From positions 1 to 19,520 of the forward strand of contig CAYIJI010000017.1 in NCBI GenBank assembly GCA_964363695.1: a stretch of 19,520 bases of DNA, read 5' to 3'. This document shows positions 19,030 to 19,520 of the stretch, one piece after another (position 1 is the first letter of the stretch; each line of letters starts with the position of its first letter). The DNA is from JAMCZZ01 sp964363695. Lineage in GTDB: Bacteria; Patescibacteriota; UBA1384; XYA2-FULL-43-10; 1-14-0-10-43-13. A model generated the notes under the pieces. That model was not told where the DNA came from. It made no database searches and saw only the letters and a list, made by a program, of their open reading frames with translations. The position numbers were made by a program, and so were the translations under genes.

Positions 19030-19443
19030 ATGGATATTGCCACTATTCAGAAAAGAATCGATCTCTTAGAGAAGTATCAGGAAGAAGTAAGAAACGCGAA
19101 GGATATGTTGCAGGGAGAGCTTGAAAATTCAGACGAATACCTAAAAGTTGCCGATGAAGTAAAGGAAATAACGCAAAAAAGAAAGCAAATTAAAGATGAG
19201 ATACTAGCTACCGGTCCAAATCAAAAGCTTTTAGCTGACATAAAATCAAATACAGAAGAAATTTCAACCTTAAAAGAGATTCTGTCTGTTGAACTGGTGC
19301 AAATTTACACGGAAAACAAATCGGACGAATTCAATGATGCCAACGGCGAGCCCAGAAAATTCAAGCTTTCGGTAAAACTTTTGCCCAAGAAGGGATTTTT
19401 TCAAAATAGAAATTTTGACGGTCGATACGAAAAAGATGAATAG
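19030..19443 (+). CDS. Cytoplasmic coiled-coil protein, unknown
   Basis: The 137-residue product is mostly one or two long helices: residues 1-58 (IQKRIDLLEKYQEEVRNAKDM and EYLKVADEVKEITQKRKQIKD) and 65-95, with a more structured basic end (RKFKLSVKLLPKKGFFQNRNF). It has no signal peptide or membrane segment. ACGGAGAAG lies about ten bases before ATG 19030. It stands alone behind its own promoter, and the heptad repeat begins 15 bases after its stop. No family is recognised. Confidence 0.8.
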   Translation: MDIATIQKRIDLLEKYQEEVRNAKDMLQGELENSDEYLKVADEVKEITQKRKQIKDEILATGPNQKLLADIKSNTEEISTLKEILSVELVQIYTENKSDEFNDANGEPRKFKLSVKLLPKKGFFQNRNFDGRYEKDE

Positions 19444-19458
19444 GGGGCTGGTAAGTAT

Positions 19459-19520
19459 ACAGATGACAGATGACAGATGACAGATGACAGATGACAGATG
19501 ACAGATGACAGATGACAGAT
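19459..19520. repeat. Heptanucleotide tandem repeat running off the window
   Basis: ACAGATG is repeated perfectly without spacers for 62 bases (almost nine units) and continues past the end of the window. It is a microsatellite-type array, not CRISPR, because there are no spacers. Confidence 0.97.

Noticed and set aside
19459..19520. Possible CRISPR or iteron origin at the window end
   Set aside because: Units are directly adjacent with no spacers; no replication protein or DnaA-box cluster is visible, so it is only a microsatellite in this window.

Overview
The window looks like chromosome from an uncultured bacterium with a small genome. Candidate Phyla Radiation (Patescibacteria) is my best guess, from the many short coiled-coil and membrane proteins, the AT-rich genes and the abundance of dispersed palindromic repeats. 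This is inference: there is no rRNA or other clear phylogenetic marker. The standard genetic code is used, since TAA, TAG and TGA all end credible genes.

Layout. 1-293: nested short repeats. 294-367 (-): tRNA-Gln(TTG) with encoded CCA. About 620-1094 (-): RNase P RNA gene (rnpB), which carries an AT-rich palindromic insertion, has a consensus promoter upstream and several hairpins downstream. 1278-1820 (-): two-TM sensor-like protein. 1978-2949 (+): dihydroorotase. 3098-4038 (+): desulfoferrodoxin (superoxide reductase) and an HD-domain protein. 4300-4782 (+): GyrI-like protein. This converges, across a 22-bp perfect palindrome, on a minus-strand operon (8169-4920) of a DEAD-box RNA helicase and the GTPase TypA/BipA, two genes linked to ribosome biogenesis and cold or stress adaptation. 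8353-8616: two tandem MITE-like palindromes. 8842-10997 (+): a translationally coupled pair, a GT4-type glycosyltransferase and an alpha/alpha-barrel glycosidase-like protein. 11332-11799 (+): an orphan gene. 12023-14087 (+): a small coiled-coil protein, a PLP aminotransferase and a Nudix hydrolase. 14383-15780 (+): a B12-binding-type radical SAM protein. 15851-18897 (+): membrane or secreted proteins of unknown function around an ECF sigma factor. 19030-19443 (+): a coiled-coil protein, followed by a heptanucleotide tandem repeat that runs off the window.

Two gene styles alternate. Most genes are AT-rich (11 G+C of 60 bases at 9601-9660). Three isolated genes (dihydroorotase, the orphan at 11332, radical SAM) are close to half G+C in hand-counted lines (33/60 at 2101-2160, 30/60 at 11641-11700, 32/60 at 14941-15000). 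Each has a strong purine-rich ribosome binding site and its own downstream hairpin, and looks like an independently acquired single-gene cassette.

The most interesting items are the insertion inside rnpB, the tandem palindromic elements with a shared 9-bp flank, the ECF sigma/membrane/secreted-protein cluster, a shared promoter-proximal motif at 8676-8698 and 11287-11309, and two structured leaders (about 11910-11990 and 14306-14363). None is proven from sequence alone.
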